A DNA stretch of 64,000 nt, taken from the NCBI GenBank assembly GCA_964581385.1, contig CAZOOK010000007.1:62001-126000 (forward strand). Direction: 5' to 3'. This document shows positions 26,073 to 33,992 of the stretch, piece by piece. The stretch is from CAZOOK01 sp964581385 (GTDB taxonomy: Bacteria; Pseudomonadota; Gammaproteobacteria; Nevskiales; Nevskiaceae). Position 1 is the stretch's first letter. Each line of letters opens with the position of its first letter. The notes under the pieces were generated by a model that made no database searches, was not told the DNA's origin, and saw nothing but the letters and a program-made list of their open reading frames with translations. The translations under genes were made by a program, and so were the position numbers.

Positions 26073-27287
26073 TCACAGAAAATCTTCGGTACGAATTCCC
26101 CATTGTTCAGCGGTCGTATAAGCGGTGATGCGATCGGCGCCGCCATGCCCCACTGGCTTTGCCAGATCGATCGTCTCCGCCGCAATGAACATGCGCTTGC
26201 GACTGTCGTAGACCGCAACGACCTGCGGCGTCAGCGGGCTCGATTCATCCTGCCCAGTGACGATCGCTACGCGTCCGCTTTCCAGCAGCACCAGCGATCC
26301 AACTGGATAAATACCGATGCAACGGATGAATTCGTGCACCAATGGGCCATCGAAATGGGCTCCGCTCCATTCGATCAGTCGGCGCAGGGCCTCCGTCGGC
26401 GGCATGCCGCGGTGATAACAACGTTCGGCAGTAATGGCGTCATATACATCGACGATCGCGGCCATCTTCGCCACGTGTGGAATCGCATCCTTGCCGAATC
26501 CTCCGGGATAGCCGCTGCCATCCAAGCGCTCGTGATGGCGCAGAGTGATTTCCAGCGGGACCTCGCCGATTTCAGTGTTCTGGCGCAGAACGTCGTAGCC
26601 GTCGCCCGGATGCTTCTTCATGACAACGAACTCATCCGGCGTCAGGCGTCCCGGCTTGTTCAGGATTTCCAGCGGCGTGAACATCTTGCCGGTGTCGTGC
26701 AGCAGACCTCCAATACCGTTCTGCATGACCGCGTCGGCGTCCATATTCATGAACTGAGAGAACGCGATCATCAGCGTGCCGACACTGACCGAATGCAGAA
26801 AAGTGTATCTATCGCTGTCCTTGATACGGCAAAGACTGAGCAGCGCACTACGATTGCCGAGCAGCGAGGCGCTGATTTTCGTTACCAACGGTTCGATACG
26901 ATTGAGCTCGACCGGCTTGCCGATACGCACGCCGAGCAACACATCACGTATTGCCTCTTCCGCCTCCGCGTGAACGCGGCGCGCGCGCGACATTTCTTCC
27001 TGGGCGGATAGGCGCACAGCCGGCCCGCGCGGAGTCTTGGCGACCTCGGCGATCTTCAGATCGACGGCTAGCTCGATCGCATGTTCGGCGGTGTCGTTGG
27101 CAACATCCATGCCGCGCGAAGTGTCGATAAAGACGTCGCCGATTTCAGTCGCCAGAATAGTCTGCAACTGGCCGCGGTCCTCGATCCTGAAGCGATTGCG
27201 GACGAAAGGATGTGCCATCCAGCTACAGTTCAGATCGTGAACATACATGCCCACTTTCAGCTGCGACGCTCGAATCTTTTTTATCAC
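26073..27287 (-). CDS. HD-GYP c-di-GMP phosphodiesterase with DUF3391 N-domain
   Basis: A 404-residue protein. The first ~100 residues (I-R-A-S-Q-L-K-V-G-M-Y-V, then F-V-R-N-R-F-R-I) form the DUF3391 domain common in HD-GYP proteins. The HD-GYP domain has an upstream His (T-F-L-H-S-V), H-D-T-G-K near residue 200 and H-H-E-R-L-D-G-S-G-Y-P near 260, with all metal ligands and the GYP signature. It should hydrolyse c-di-GMP to pGpG/GMP. The GTG at 27287 has GGAG upstream; the nine codons before it look non-coding. It lies 51 nt before the cyclase gene on the same strand, so opposing activities may be co-expressed. Confidence 0.92.
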   Translation of the reverse strand: MIKKIRASQLKVGMYVHDLNCSWMAHPFVRNRFRIEDRGQLQTILATEIGDVFIDTSRGMDVANDTAEHAIELAVDLKIAEVAKTPRGPAVRLSAQEEMSRARRVHAEAEEAIRDVLLGVRIGKPVELNRIEPLVTKISASLLGNRSALLSLCRIKDSDRYTFLHSVSVGTLMIAFSQFMNMDADAVMQNGIGGLLHDTGKMFTPLEILNKPGRLTPDEFVVMKKHPGDGYDVLRQNTEIGEVPLEITLRHHERLDGSGYPGGFGKDAIPHVAKMAAIVDVYDAITAERCYHRGMPPTEALRRLIEWSGAHFDGPLVHEFIRCIGIYPVGSLVLLESGRVAIVTGQDESSPLTPQVVAVYDSRKRMFIAAETIDLAKPVGHGGADRITAYTTAEQWGIRTEDFL

Positions 27288-27434
27288 GCGTACTCCGCCG
27301 CTCGCGGCAAGCAACCCACGTAGCCTTAGCGGGCGACCGGCTCAAAACTTTACCTGTCAGATGCGCCGTGACAATCCGAGATTCAACAATAAAAGTAAGC
27401 AAATTCAAATATATGAGAATCTACGTGCAAGTTT

Positions 27435-27448
27435 TTGACATAGATCAA
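27435..27448. promoter_or_regulatory. FNR/ANR-like box
   Basis: TTGACATAGATCAA differs from the FNR/ANR consensus TTGAT-N4-ATCAA at one position and equals the TTGAC-N4-ATCAA form often seen for DNR-type regulators. Its centre is about 154 nt upstream of the HD-GYP start codon. It suggests control by oxygen or nitrogen oxides, by inference. Confidence 0.45.
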
Positions 27449-27548
27449 TGTCGGCTATTGCCCAATGTTTTAATGTGAAAAAACTGTGTTATATGGGAGT
27501 GCTGCATCAACAAAAATCGGGAGGAGTTGCTCATAAATTATGACCCGC

Positions 27549-27778
27549 AACAAGCCGCGCGGCGTCGTTGTGCGGTCGCAAAGGGATCCGAATCGCATAG
27601 TTTCCAGTATCGGCACCGTCGTGCCGATAAGGCTGGAGTTGCCGGCAAAATCTATTGGCTGCCGTTCAACCGCTGACGCAGTGCCGGTGGGCTGCCGGGA
27701 CAGTACCACCGGGATACCGCCAATAAAGTAGGATTACCAACTGCAATGCCAAGTATTTTTGGCTAGGCAGGCGGTTGG
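27549..27778 (+). ncRNA. Candidate structured RNA / long 5' leader of the receiver-GGDEF gene
   Basis: Four consecutive foldable units are visible. (1) ACAA-GCCGC-GCGGC-GTCG-TTGT near 27550-27572. (2) TATCGGCAC (27608-27616) pairs with GTGCCGATA (27621-27629), extended by CCAG/CTGG. (3) TATTGGC (27653-27659) pairs with GCCAATA (27719-27725) and encloses CCGGTGG (27684-27690)/CCACCGG (27706-27712). (4) CCAACTGC (27737-27744) pairs with GCGGTTGG (27771-27778) around TGCC/GGCA. In unit 4 one pair is U-G only if the plus strand is transcribed, pointing toward the downstream GGDEF gene. It does not match the GEMM c-di-GMP riboswitch, 6S or SRP RNA as I know them. Function unknown. Confidence 0.4.
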
Positions 27779-27841
27779 CGTGCCCCGTGCCGTTTTCTGG
27801 GCGTTGAAACCGCCGCGACGAGGTTCACATCTGGCCCCTAA

Positions 27842-27855
27842 TTGATTCAAGTCAT
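27842..27855. promoter_or_regulatory. Weak FNR/ANR-like box
   Basis: TTGATTCAAGTCAT has two mismatches to TTGAT-N4-ATCAA. Its centre is 75 nt upstream of the receiver-GGDEF start codon. Weaker than the box at 27435, but the same gap having two such sites adds some weight. Confidence 0.28.
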
Positions 27856-27923
27856 GCCGGGGTGGGTCGATAACGTCGCTACCAGGGCACGCGGTTTTAT
27901 TGGGGGCGGCAGCCAGAAATGCA

Positions 27924-28880
27924 ATGAAAATATTACTGGTAGACGACTCGCGGTCCGCGCGGCAACTGACTGCCGCTTATCTGGCCGATATGGGACATCC
28001 GGCCGTTGAGGCAGCGGATGGCAATGCAGCGCTCGCCCTGTATCAGCAGGACCGGCCCGACTTGGTGCTGCTCGATGTGGAAATGCCGGTCATGGACGGC
28101 TACACGCTGGCCAAGGAAATCCGCCAGAACGATCACGATCACTGGGTACCGATCATTTTCCTCAGCGGCCGTGTCGCCGATGAGGATATCGAGCGCGGCA
28201 TCGAAGCCGGCGGCGACGACTACATCACCAAGCCGGTCAGCCCCATCGTGCTGCGCGCGAAGCTCCATGCGATGCAGCGTATTACCGATATGCGCAAGCG
28301 GCTCCTGCAGGTGAGCGACGAATTACAGGACGCCAATCGCGCACTGGTGAAACTGTCCTCGCTCGACGGTCTGACCAACATCCTCAACCGCCGCTCTTTC
28401 GATGCCGCGCTCGAGGTGGAATGGCACCGCGGCATGCGCACCGGTAGACCGCTGGCGCTGATTCTGGGCGACGTTGACTACTTCAAGCGCTTCAACGACA
28501 CCTACGGCCACGACAGTGGCGACAAGTGCCTGCGCGCCGTCGCCGGTGCACTGTCGAAAGCAGCACGCCGCGCATCCGATATGGTGGCCCGCTACGGCGG
28601 CGAAGAATTCGTGATTCTGATGACGGATACGTCGGAACAGAGTGCGATGCAGATCGGGGACCGTGTCCTCGAGGCAGTACGCAACCTGCAGATTCCGCAT
28701 ATTGGATCGAAAACCGCCGACCATGTGACCATGAGTCTCGGCGTGTCGACATGCTTGCCGACACTATCGATGGCACCCCAGGATCTGATCCGGGCCGCGG
28801 ACTCCGCGCTGTACCAGGCGAAAGCGGACGGTCGCAATCGCGCGCTCTTTCAGTATCTGAAGAAGCAGGAAGCGGCCTAG
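27924..28880 (+). CDS. Response regulator with GGDEF output (diguanylate cyclase)
   Basis: A 318-residue two-domain regulator. The receiver domain (1-120) has acidic Asp7/Asp8, phospho-acceptor Asp51 in L-L-D-V-E-M-P-V-M-D-G, Ser81 and Lys103. After a coiled-coil linker (about 120-145) the GGDEF domain has the active G-G-E-E-F at 225-229 and I-site R-x-x-D at 216-219. Phosphorylation by an unlinked sensor kinase should drive dimerisation and c-di-GMP synthesis. The ATG at 27924 gives the usual M-K-I-L-L-V-D-D start; a TTG at 27900 would add eight residues. The ribosome site is weak, and a long, apparently structured leader precedes it. Confidence 0.92.
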   Translation: MKILLVDDSRSARQLTAAYLADMGHPAVEAADGNAALALYQQDRPDLVLLDVEMPVMDGYTLAKEIRQNDHDHWVPIIFLSGRVADEDIERGIEAGGDDYITKPVSPIVLRAKLHAMQRITDMRKRLLQVSDELQDANRALVKLSSLDGLTNILNRRSFDAALEVEWHRGMRTGRPLALILGDVDYFKRFNDTYGHDSGDKCLRAVAGALSKAARRASDMVARYGGEEFVILMTDTSEQSAMQIGDRVLEAVRNLQIPHIGSKTADHVTMSLGVSTCLPTLSMAPQDLIRAADSALYQAKADGRNRALFQYLKKQEAA

Positions 28881-28881
28881 T

Positions 28882-28930
28882 GTCTGTTAACAATGATCTG
28901 ATCGCCGCGACCAGATCATCGTTAACAGAC
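28882..28930. terminator. Long inverted repeat between convergent genes
   Basis: Arms 28882-28900 and 28912-28930 are 19 nt each, complementary at 18 positions, with an 11-nt loop. It starts 1 nt after the receiver-GGDEF stop and ends 15 nt before the end of the convergent Ap4A phosphorylase gene, the place for a bidirectional terminator. There is no T-run, so action by hairpin alone or with Rho is inferred. It may also be a REP-type palindrome. Confidence 0.55.
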
Positions 28931-28945
28931 CCTGGCACCTAGCGG

Positions 28946-29824
28946 TTAAATCCTTGGATATGTGATCGCGGCGAGCAGTTTCATCAGCCCCGCCGCCCGC
29001 AATGCTGCCTGCTGTGAACGCTCCCGCGCAAGAATCACACCCGCGAAACTCATTGCGTTGAGCGGCAACCGCCCGCCGCCGCCTTGCCATGCATCAAACC
29101 GCCGCGGTACCACCAGCAACCACCGCCGCGTGACGATTAGATTGTAGGGTGGCAAACGCCCCCCTTCCTCGCGGATCGCGGCCACGGCGCACGCCTCGCG
29201 AAACAGCTCATGCAAGCACGCTGCGGCAGTGGCGGCATCATCGAACATCCCTGTATCGAATCGCGCACAGGCGTGAACGAACGGCAGCGCGGAAAGTTCT
29301 GTGACCCGCCCGGTGGGCATGGTCTCTGCAAACAACACATCGGCCGGCAAACGATCGATGGGAATCATCTGCATGTGGCGGTGCGGCTGGCTGGCGCCCG
29401 CGAGCGGTCCGCCATTCAGGAAGCCGACGCCGGGAACGCTCACCAGCGTCCGCGCCAGTGCGTAAAAATCAGCCACTTCGAGCATGCTCTCCTGCTCCGC
29501 AAATTGCCGCGTCACGATGAGAACGTGTCCCTCGTAGACTGGAAACTTGTTCAGCAGCAGCACATGCGTCGACGACAGATCAGCAACGAACATCACCGGA
29601 TCGAACGGCAGAAACGGGTTCCCAGCAGGGCCGGCTGCACCGGACGACGTGACATGCTTCGCGTTCCGGTGAGTGAAGGACGACGCCCACCGGACAATGA
29701 ACGGTACCGGTCGGTCGTCGATCCATTCCTCTTCCGTCTCGATCGGCTGCAGCGCACCGGCAACAAGAGCGCGGCTGCTGGCCTCGCGGATGAGCGGCGC
29801 GAGATCCGCAAGCGGGGTTGGCAT
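28946..29824 (-). CDS. Ap4A phosphorylase-like ATP adenylyltransferase
   Basis: A 292-residue HIT-superfamily nucleotidyltransferase. Key segments: L-L-N-K-F-P-V-Y-E-G-H-V-L-I-V-T-R near residue 100, F-L-N-G-G-P-L-A-G-A-S-Q-P-H-R-H-M-Q near 145-162 with the catalytic His pair, and Y-N-L-I-V-T-R-R-W-L-L-V-V-P-R near 235. These match ATP adenylyltransferases that phosphorolyse diadenosine tetraphosphate to ADP and ATP. It follows recR by 14 nt and may be co-transcribed with dnaX-ybaB-recR. Sulfate adenylyltransferase activity occurs in the family and cannot be ruled out. Confidence 0.85.
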   Translation of the reverse strand: MPTPLADLAPLIREASSRALVAGALQPIETEEEWIDDRPVPFIVRWASSFTHRNAKHVTSSGAAGPAGNPFLPFDPVMFVADLSSTHVLLLNKFPVYEGHVLIVTRQFAEQESMLEVADFYALARTLVSVPGVGFLNGGPLAGASQPHRHMQMIPIDRLPADVLFAETMPTGRVTELSALPFVHACARFDTGMFDDAATAAACLHELFREACAVAAIREEGGRLPPYNLIVTRRWLLVVPRRFDAWQGGGGRLPLNAMSFAGVILARERSQQAALRAAGLMKLLAAITYPRI

Positions 29825-29838
29825 ATATCCCGCTGTCC

Positions 29839-30435
29839 TCAGATCAGACGCCGCCCGCTCAAGGCATGCGCGAGCGTGCCGCCATCAACGTATTCCAGTT
29901 CGCCGCCCATCGGCACTCCGTGCGCGATGCGGCTGACTTTCACGCCCAAGGCGCGGCCCATCTCGGCCAGATAAAACGCCGTGGCCTCGCCCTCGACAGT
30001 CGGGTTCGTCGCGAGGATCAATTCCTCAATCCGCCCTTGCTCCAGTTGCCGCTGCAACTCGGGCAGACCGAGTCGATCCGGCCCGACGCCGTCGAGCGGC
30101 GACAACCGCCCCATCAGCACGAAATAGCGGCCTCGATACGAGGTACCGCTTTCGATCGCGATCAGATCCGCCGGGCCTTCGACGACGCAGACCTGCCCGG
30201 TGGCGCTGCGCGCTTCGGAGCAATACGCGCAGCGCGCGTCCTCGCAAAACATGCGGCAGGTCGGGCAGCGGCCAATGCCGGTCAGCGCTTCGGCGAGTGC
30301 GTTTTTGAGGAATTCCGCGCCGTCGCGATCGCGATCGAGCAAATGGAACGCGATACGTTGCGCAGATTTCGGGCCGACACCAGGAAGCCTGCGCAGGGCT
30401 TCGATCAGGCGGCCCAGACGGCCGCTGAAGTTCAC
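29839..30435 (-). CDS. recR: Recombination mediator protein RecR
   Basis: A 198-residue RecR of normal length. It has the helix-hairpin-helix L-P-G-V-G-P-K-S-A-Q-R near residue 17, the zinc site Cys57, Cys60, Cys69, Cys72, and a Toprim domain (V-V-E-G-P-A-D-L-I-A-I-E-S, later I-L-A-T-N-P-T-V-E-G-E-A-T-A). RecR works with RecO (and RecF) to load RecA onto SSB-coated gaps. The start is GTG. It lies 34 nt after ybaB in the usual dnaX-ybaB-recR order. Confidence 0.97.
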   Translation of the reverse strand: MNFSGRLGRLIEALRRLPGVGPKSAQRIAFHLLDRDRDGAEFLKNALAEALTGIGRCPTCRMFCEDARCAYCSEARSATGQVCVVEGPADLIAIESGTSYRGRYFVLMGRLSPLDGVGPDRLGLPELQRQLEQGRIEELILATNPTVEGEATAFYLAEMGRALGVKVSRIAHGVPMGGELEYVDGGTLAHALSGRRLI

Positions 30436-30469
30436 GATCGGGGTCCCGTTCCGCGGATCCGACCGGGGT

Positions 30470-30793
30470 TCAAAGCCCGAGATTCATGCCGGGCGGCAGA
30501 CTCATGCCACCCATCGCCTTCGACATCTTTTCCTTGGTGACCACATCGAGCTTCTGCGCCGCGTCATTGATCGCGGCGGCGATGAGGTCTTCGAGAAACT
30601 CCTTGTCCTCGCCGAGCGCGTCCGGTGCGATCTGCACCTTGCGCGCTTCGTGGCGGCCGTTCAGCGTGACCTTGACCATGCCGGCGCCGGCTTCGCCAGT
30701 GACTTCAAGTGCGGCAATCTCATCCTGCGCGCGCTTCATCGATTCCTGAGCCTGCTGCGCTTGACGCATCAGTTGTGCGAGGGGGCCTTTCAT
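30470..30793 (-). CDS. ybaB: YbaB/EbfC nucleoid-associated protein
   Basis: A 107-residue small protein of the YbaB/EbfC family: an N-terminal helix A-Q-L-M-R-Q-A-Q-Q-A-Q-E-S-M, the central strand G-M-V-K-V-T-L-N-G-R-H-E, and D-L-I-A-A-A-I-N-D-A. It forms tweezer-like dimers that bind DNA and affect nucleoid structure and recombination. GGAGAAA precedes the ATG. It lies between dnaX and recR as in most Gammaproteobacteria, but here a MITE-like element separates it from dnaX. Confidence 0.95.
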   Translation of the reverse strand: MKGPLAQLMRQAQQAQESMKRAQDEIAALEVTGEAGAGMVKVTLNGRHEARKVQIAPDALGEDKEFLEDLIAAAINDAAQKLDVVTKEKMSKAMGGMSLPPGMNLGL

Positions 30794-30821
30794 GATTCTT
30801 TCTCCAGCGATTCGGATTCAG

Positions 30822-30985
30822 TAGTACCGTGACTCATAAGTTTCAACACTTCAGATCGGTTTCGTTTTCGTTGCTCGCAAGGCGCCGCGACGAGACATAC
30901 TGGGTCCTATGGCGAGGAGTGGCAACGCCGCGAGCGGCGAAAAGGAAGCCGAGATGTGTGTCGAAACTTATGAGTCACGGTACTA
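30822..30985. mobile_element. MITE-like element with 27-nt inverted ends
   Basis: Outer arms 30822-30849 and 30958-30985 are inverted copies with a single mismatch, both beginning TAGTACCGTGACTC when read inward. The element between is about 160 nt and has no coding frame. A TA dinucleotide lies at each outer edge (30822-30823 and 30984-30985), the duplication made by IS630/Tc1-mariner transposases, which mobilise such elements. The right end reaches into dnaX: the dnaX TAG stop is formed by the element boundary. No transposase is in the window. Alternative reading: a large intergenic hairpin. Confidence 0.55.
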
Positions 30986-32725
30986 GTTGAGGGGATGCAC
31001 CGAGCCGGGACGTACCGTCGCGCCAAGCACACGGCGGAAGTCCTGTACGGTCGGATCAGCGTCGAAAGCGGCTTCGGCTTCATGCTGCCGCTCGATCGCG
31101 CGCTCGCGGTCGCGCTGGGTCGGACTGTCGATCTGCTCGCCATCGGCGGCGATTTCGACCGCCAGTTTCAGCGGCATTCCCAGGTTAGCGGCAAGCGCGC
31201 GTTCCAGAACATTGCGGCGATCGTCGGTCACCAGATGGCGAGTTCCATATTCGATCCGCAGCCGCAGCAGACCGCTCTCCTGTCCGAGCCAGGCACAGTG
31301 GCGTGCGAGCTGGCGCGTCAGCGGATCGAGATTCATGGCTTCGATGCGCTCGTTCCAGCCGTCGCTGGCTGCGCGAGCAGAAGACCGCAGCGGCGCCGGT
31401 TCACGAATTTCAGCACTGGTGCTTTCAGCATCCGCGCGATCCACCACTTCTTTTACAAGTGGCGGCATAGACTCAGGCATGGCCCGCAGCGATGGCCGTG
31501 ATGGGGACTCAAGTGCCTCCAGCACCGTATCGCCGGCATTTACATTTGCATTTGGGCCCGCACTTGCGCCCGCGGCGGCGGCAGTCATCACTCGCGCCGC
31601 GCTGCGACCACCATTGCCCGCCGGAGCAGCACCGCCGCCTGCAGACTCCGGACGGAAGGCGAGCATGCGCAGCAGCGTCATTTCGAATCCCAAACGCGGA
31701 TCGGGCGCCCACGGCAAATCGCGGCGGCCGAGCACTGCGGTCTGATAGAAAAGCTGGATATCTTCCGGCGCGGTCGTCGTCGCCAGTTCGCACAGCACCG
31801 CGTCATCGTCGTCGTTCGCCGCTGCCGGCAGCACCTGCAACACTGCGATACGTTGCAGCGACGCCGCGAGTTCGTTCAGCAGCGCGGCATAGTCCGGCGA
31901 TTGCGCATCGAGCCGTTCGATGCTGGTCAGCACGCCTGCACCGTCACCAGTGGCGAGTGCTTGCAGCAGCCCGAACAGCGTGCGCCGACCGACCGAGCCG
32001 ATCATCTCCTCGACCGCTTCGAGCCGGATCGCGCCGCCACCGGCGAAGGCAATGGCCTGATCGAGCAGCGATAAGCCGTCGCGCATCGAGCCATCAGCCG
32101 CACGCGCGATTTCCGCGAGCGCGCCGGGATCACCTTCGATTCCTTCTTTGCCCAGCACATCAGTCAGCGCATCACGGATCAGCGACGGCGACAGCCGCTT
32201 CAGCGCGAACTGCAGACAGCGCGACAGCACCGTCACCGGGAGTTTCTGCGGATCGGTTGTTGCCAGAATGAACTTGACGTGCGGCGGCGGTTCTTCGAGC
32301 GTCTTTAGCAGCGCGTTGAAGCTGGAATTCGACAACATGTGGACTTCGTCGATGAGGTAGACCTTGTAGCGGCCACGCACCGGCGAATACTGCACGTTGT
32401 CCAGCAACTGCCGCGTATCATCGACCTTGGTGCGGCTGGCGGCGTCGATTTCGAGCAGATCGACGAAGCGCCCCTCGTCCAGCTCGCGACATGAACCGCA
32501 CTGACCACAGGGATTCGAAGTCACCCCGGTCTCGCAGTTGAGTCCCTTGGCGATGATGCGTCCCAGCGTGGTCTTGCCGACGCCGCGCGTACCGGTCAGC
32601 AGGATCGCCGGATGCAGCCGGTCGCCGTCGAGCGCATGCACCAACGCCTGCACGACGTGTTTCTGCCCCAGCACGTCTTCAAAGCGGCGCGGACGCCATT
32701 TGCGGGCAAGCGCGAGATAGCTCAA
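30983..32725 (-). CDS. dnaX: DNA polymerase III subunits gamma/tau
   Basis: A 580-residue clamp-loader subunit. Walker A G-T-R-G-V-G-K-T at 45-52, zinc Cys64, Cys73, Cys76, Cys79, Walker B L-I-D-E-V-H-M-L near 126-133 and an S-R-C SRC motif near 168 are present. The C-terminal tau-like region (about 370-580) is Ala/Pro-rich then globular. I see no A-rich slippery heptamer in the coding strand, so the E. coli-type gamma frameshift is unlikely. The start is a TTG with no good ribosome site, directly overlapping the stop of a 10-codon upstream frame (32754-32722) as TTGA. The stop lies at the edge of a MITE-like element. Confidence 0.96.
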   Translation of the reverse strand: MSYLALARKWRPRRFEDVLGQKHVVQALVHALDGDRLHPAILLTGTRGVGKTTLGRIIAKGLNCETGVTSNPCGQCGSCRELDEGRFVDLLEIDAASRTKVDDTRQLLDNVQYSPVRGRYKVYLIDEVHMLSNSSFNALLKTLEEPPPHVKFILATTDPQKLPVTVLSRCLQFALKRLSPSLIRDALTDVLGKEGIEGDPGALAEIARAADGSMRDGLSLLDQAIAFAGGGAIRLEAVEEMIGSVGRRTLFGLLQALATGDGAGVLTSIERLDAQSPDYAALLNELAASLQRIAVLQVLPAAANDDDDAVLCELATTTAPEDIQLFYQTAVLGRRDLPWAPDPRLGFEMTLLRMLAFRPESAGGGAAPAGNGGRSAARVMTAAAAGASAGPNANVNAGDTVLEALESPSRPSLRAMPESMPPLVKEVVDRADAESTSAEIREPAPLRSSARAASDGWNERIEAMNLDPLTRQLARHCAWLGQESGLLRLRIEYGTRHLVTDDRRNVLERALAANLGMPLKLAVEIAADGEQIDSPTQRDRERAIERQHEAEAAFDADPTVQDFRRVLGATVRPGSVHPLN

Positions 32726-32846
32726 GGGAGGACCGAAAGTCGGATGGGTTGCATCGGTTTATTGTCGCGGATGCGACGCGATGGCGCCAGTTGACAGAGC
32801 CGATCTTGCTCACAAGTACATCGAAAAAGCGGATCCTGCTTCGGGC

Positions 32847-33968
32847 TCAGGAATTGCTCACGTCCCCGGACAGCAACGAGTCATTGTCCGCCCCCAGCCG
32901 TGGGCTCACACCATTCTGCACGACCGCACTGCCAAACTTGATCGGCAGATTGAACGCTGGCTTGCCACCGTCATCGAGCACCATGCCACGGACTTTCACC
33001 TGCTCATTGTTCAGCGCCTCTTCCACCGTAAGCACTGGCGTCACGCAGGCGTCCGTGAACAGCAGTGACTGCGCCCAGTCGTCGCGCGTGCGAGTCCTGA
33101 ACAGCGCGGCAAGTTCGGCGCGCAGGCCGGCGCCGGCCGTGCCAGGCAGCAGCGGTTTGCCGGCGAGGTCCGGCCGGTTCACGGCAGCACAAAGCTTCGC
33201 GAAGAATTTGGGCTCCAGCGCGCCGAGGGCCAGATGCTTGCCGTCAGCACATTCATAGATGTTGTAGTTTGGGAGGCCGCCGGTGAATGTATCGGTGCCG
33301 CGTGGATTGCTATGGCCGAGCGTGCGCAGCGCGGCTAGCGCGGATACCTGCAAGGCCAGCGCACCATCCAGCATTGCCACATCGACAAAAGTGCCGACAC
33401 CGGAAGCGCGCGCGCCAAACAGCGCGGCGAGGATGCCGATGACGCAGTTCAGGGAGCCCCCGGCCACATCCGCGATCTGCACGTTGCACGGCGCAGGCGC
33501 CGCCCCTTCCGCTCCGGTCTGGTCGAGCACGCCGGCCAGCGACAGGTAATTCGTATCGTGTCCGGCCAGATCGCGATAAGGACCGTTTTGGCCATAACCG
33601 GTCAGGGCGGCATAGACGAGCCGCGGATTGAGTTTGCGCAGTTCCTCGTAACCGCAGCCGTAGCGCTCCATGACGCCGGGCCGGAACGACTCCACGACGA
33701 CATCCGCGTCTGGCACTAGTGCTTTGAATTTTGCGACGTGATCTGGCTTGCGCAGATCCAGCGTGACGGATTTCTTGCCGCGATTGACCTGTGCGAACAA
33801 CTCCGGCATGCCGCGCGCATATTCGCCGCCCGGTTCTTCGATCTTGATGACTTCGGCACCCATCTGTGCGAGATACAGCGTACACAACGGGCCGGGCAGC
33901 AGGCGCGACAAATCGAGCACGCGTACGCCGGCAAGCAGCGGATTGAGCATCTTCGATTCGCCGGTCAT
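32847..33968 (-). CDS. CaiB/BaiF-type CoA enzyme, alpha-methylacyl-CoA racemase-like
   Basis: A 373-residue class III CoA-transferase-fold protein. V-R-V-L-D-L-S-R-L-L-P-G-P at the start, V-I-K-I-E-E-P-G-G and D-L-R-K-P bind CoA. A-G-H-D-T-N-Y-L-S-L-A-G-V-L near residue 140 carries the His/Asp pair typical of alpha-methylacyl-CoA racemases rather than the bare Asp of formyl- or carnitinyl-CoA transferases. Such racemases invert the 2-methyl centre so that acyl-CoA dehydrogenase can act. It is the last gene of the four-gene acyl-CoA operon, 24 nt after the hydratase. A true CoA transferase remains possible. Confidence 0.82.
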   Translation of the reverse strand: MTGESKMLNPLLAGVRVLDLSRLLPGPLCTLYLAQMGAEVIKIEEPGGEYARGMPELFAQVNRGKKSVTLDLRKPDHVAKFKALVPDADVVVESFRPGVMERYGCGYEELRKLNPRLVYAALTGYGQNGPYRDLAGHDTNYLSLAGVLDQTGAEGAAPAPCNVQIADVAGGSLNCVIGILAALFGARASGVGTFVDVAMLDGALALQVSALAALRTLGHSNPRGTDTFTGGLPNYNIYECADGKHLALGALEPKFFAKLCAAVNRPDLAGKPLLPGTAGAGLRAELAALFRTRTRDDWAQSLLFTDACVTPVLTVEEALNNEQVKVRGMVLDDGGKPAFNLPIKFGSAVVQNGVSPRLGADNDSLLSGDVSNS

Positions 33969-33992
33969 GGAAGGTCTTCCGAATGCTTAAAG

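Larger units (their letters stand above)
27288..27923. other. 636-nt divergent gap between two c-di-GMP genes
   Basis: The long gap between the HD-GYP gene and the receiver-GGDEF gene has no convincing coding frame. It holds two FNR/CRP-type boxes (27435-27448 and 27842-27855) and, between them, a run of four strong stem-loops (27549-27778) entered separately as an RNA candidate. The segment 27288-27430 is AT-rich compared with its surroundings and may contain the HD-GYP promoter. Confidence 0.55.

Noticed and set aside
27470..27709. 79-codon minus-strand frame in the c-di-GMP intergenic gap
   Set aside because: Its sequence is explained by the run of stem-loops, and it has no ribosome site or family features.
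27549..27778. c-di-GMP (GEMM-I) riboswitch
   Set aside because: A CGCAAAG string is present, but the conserved core around it and the tetraloop-receptor arrangement are missing, so the class cannot be assigned.
30983..32725. Programmed frameshift in dnaX producing gamma
   Set aside because: No A-rich slippery heptamer is seen in the coding strand, so the E. coli mechanism is not supported.
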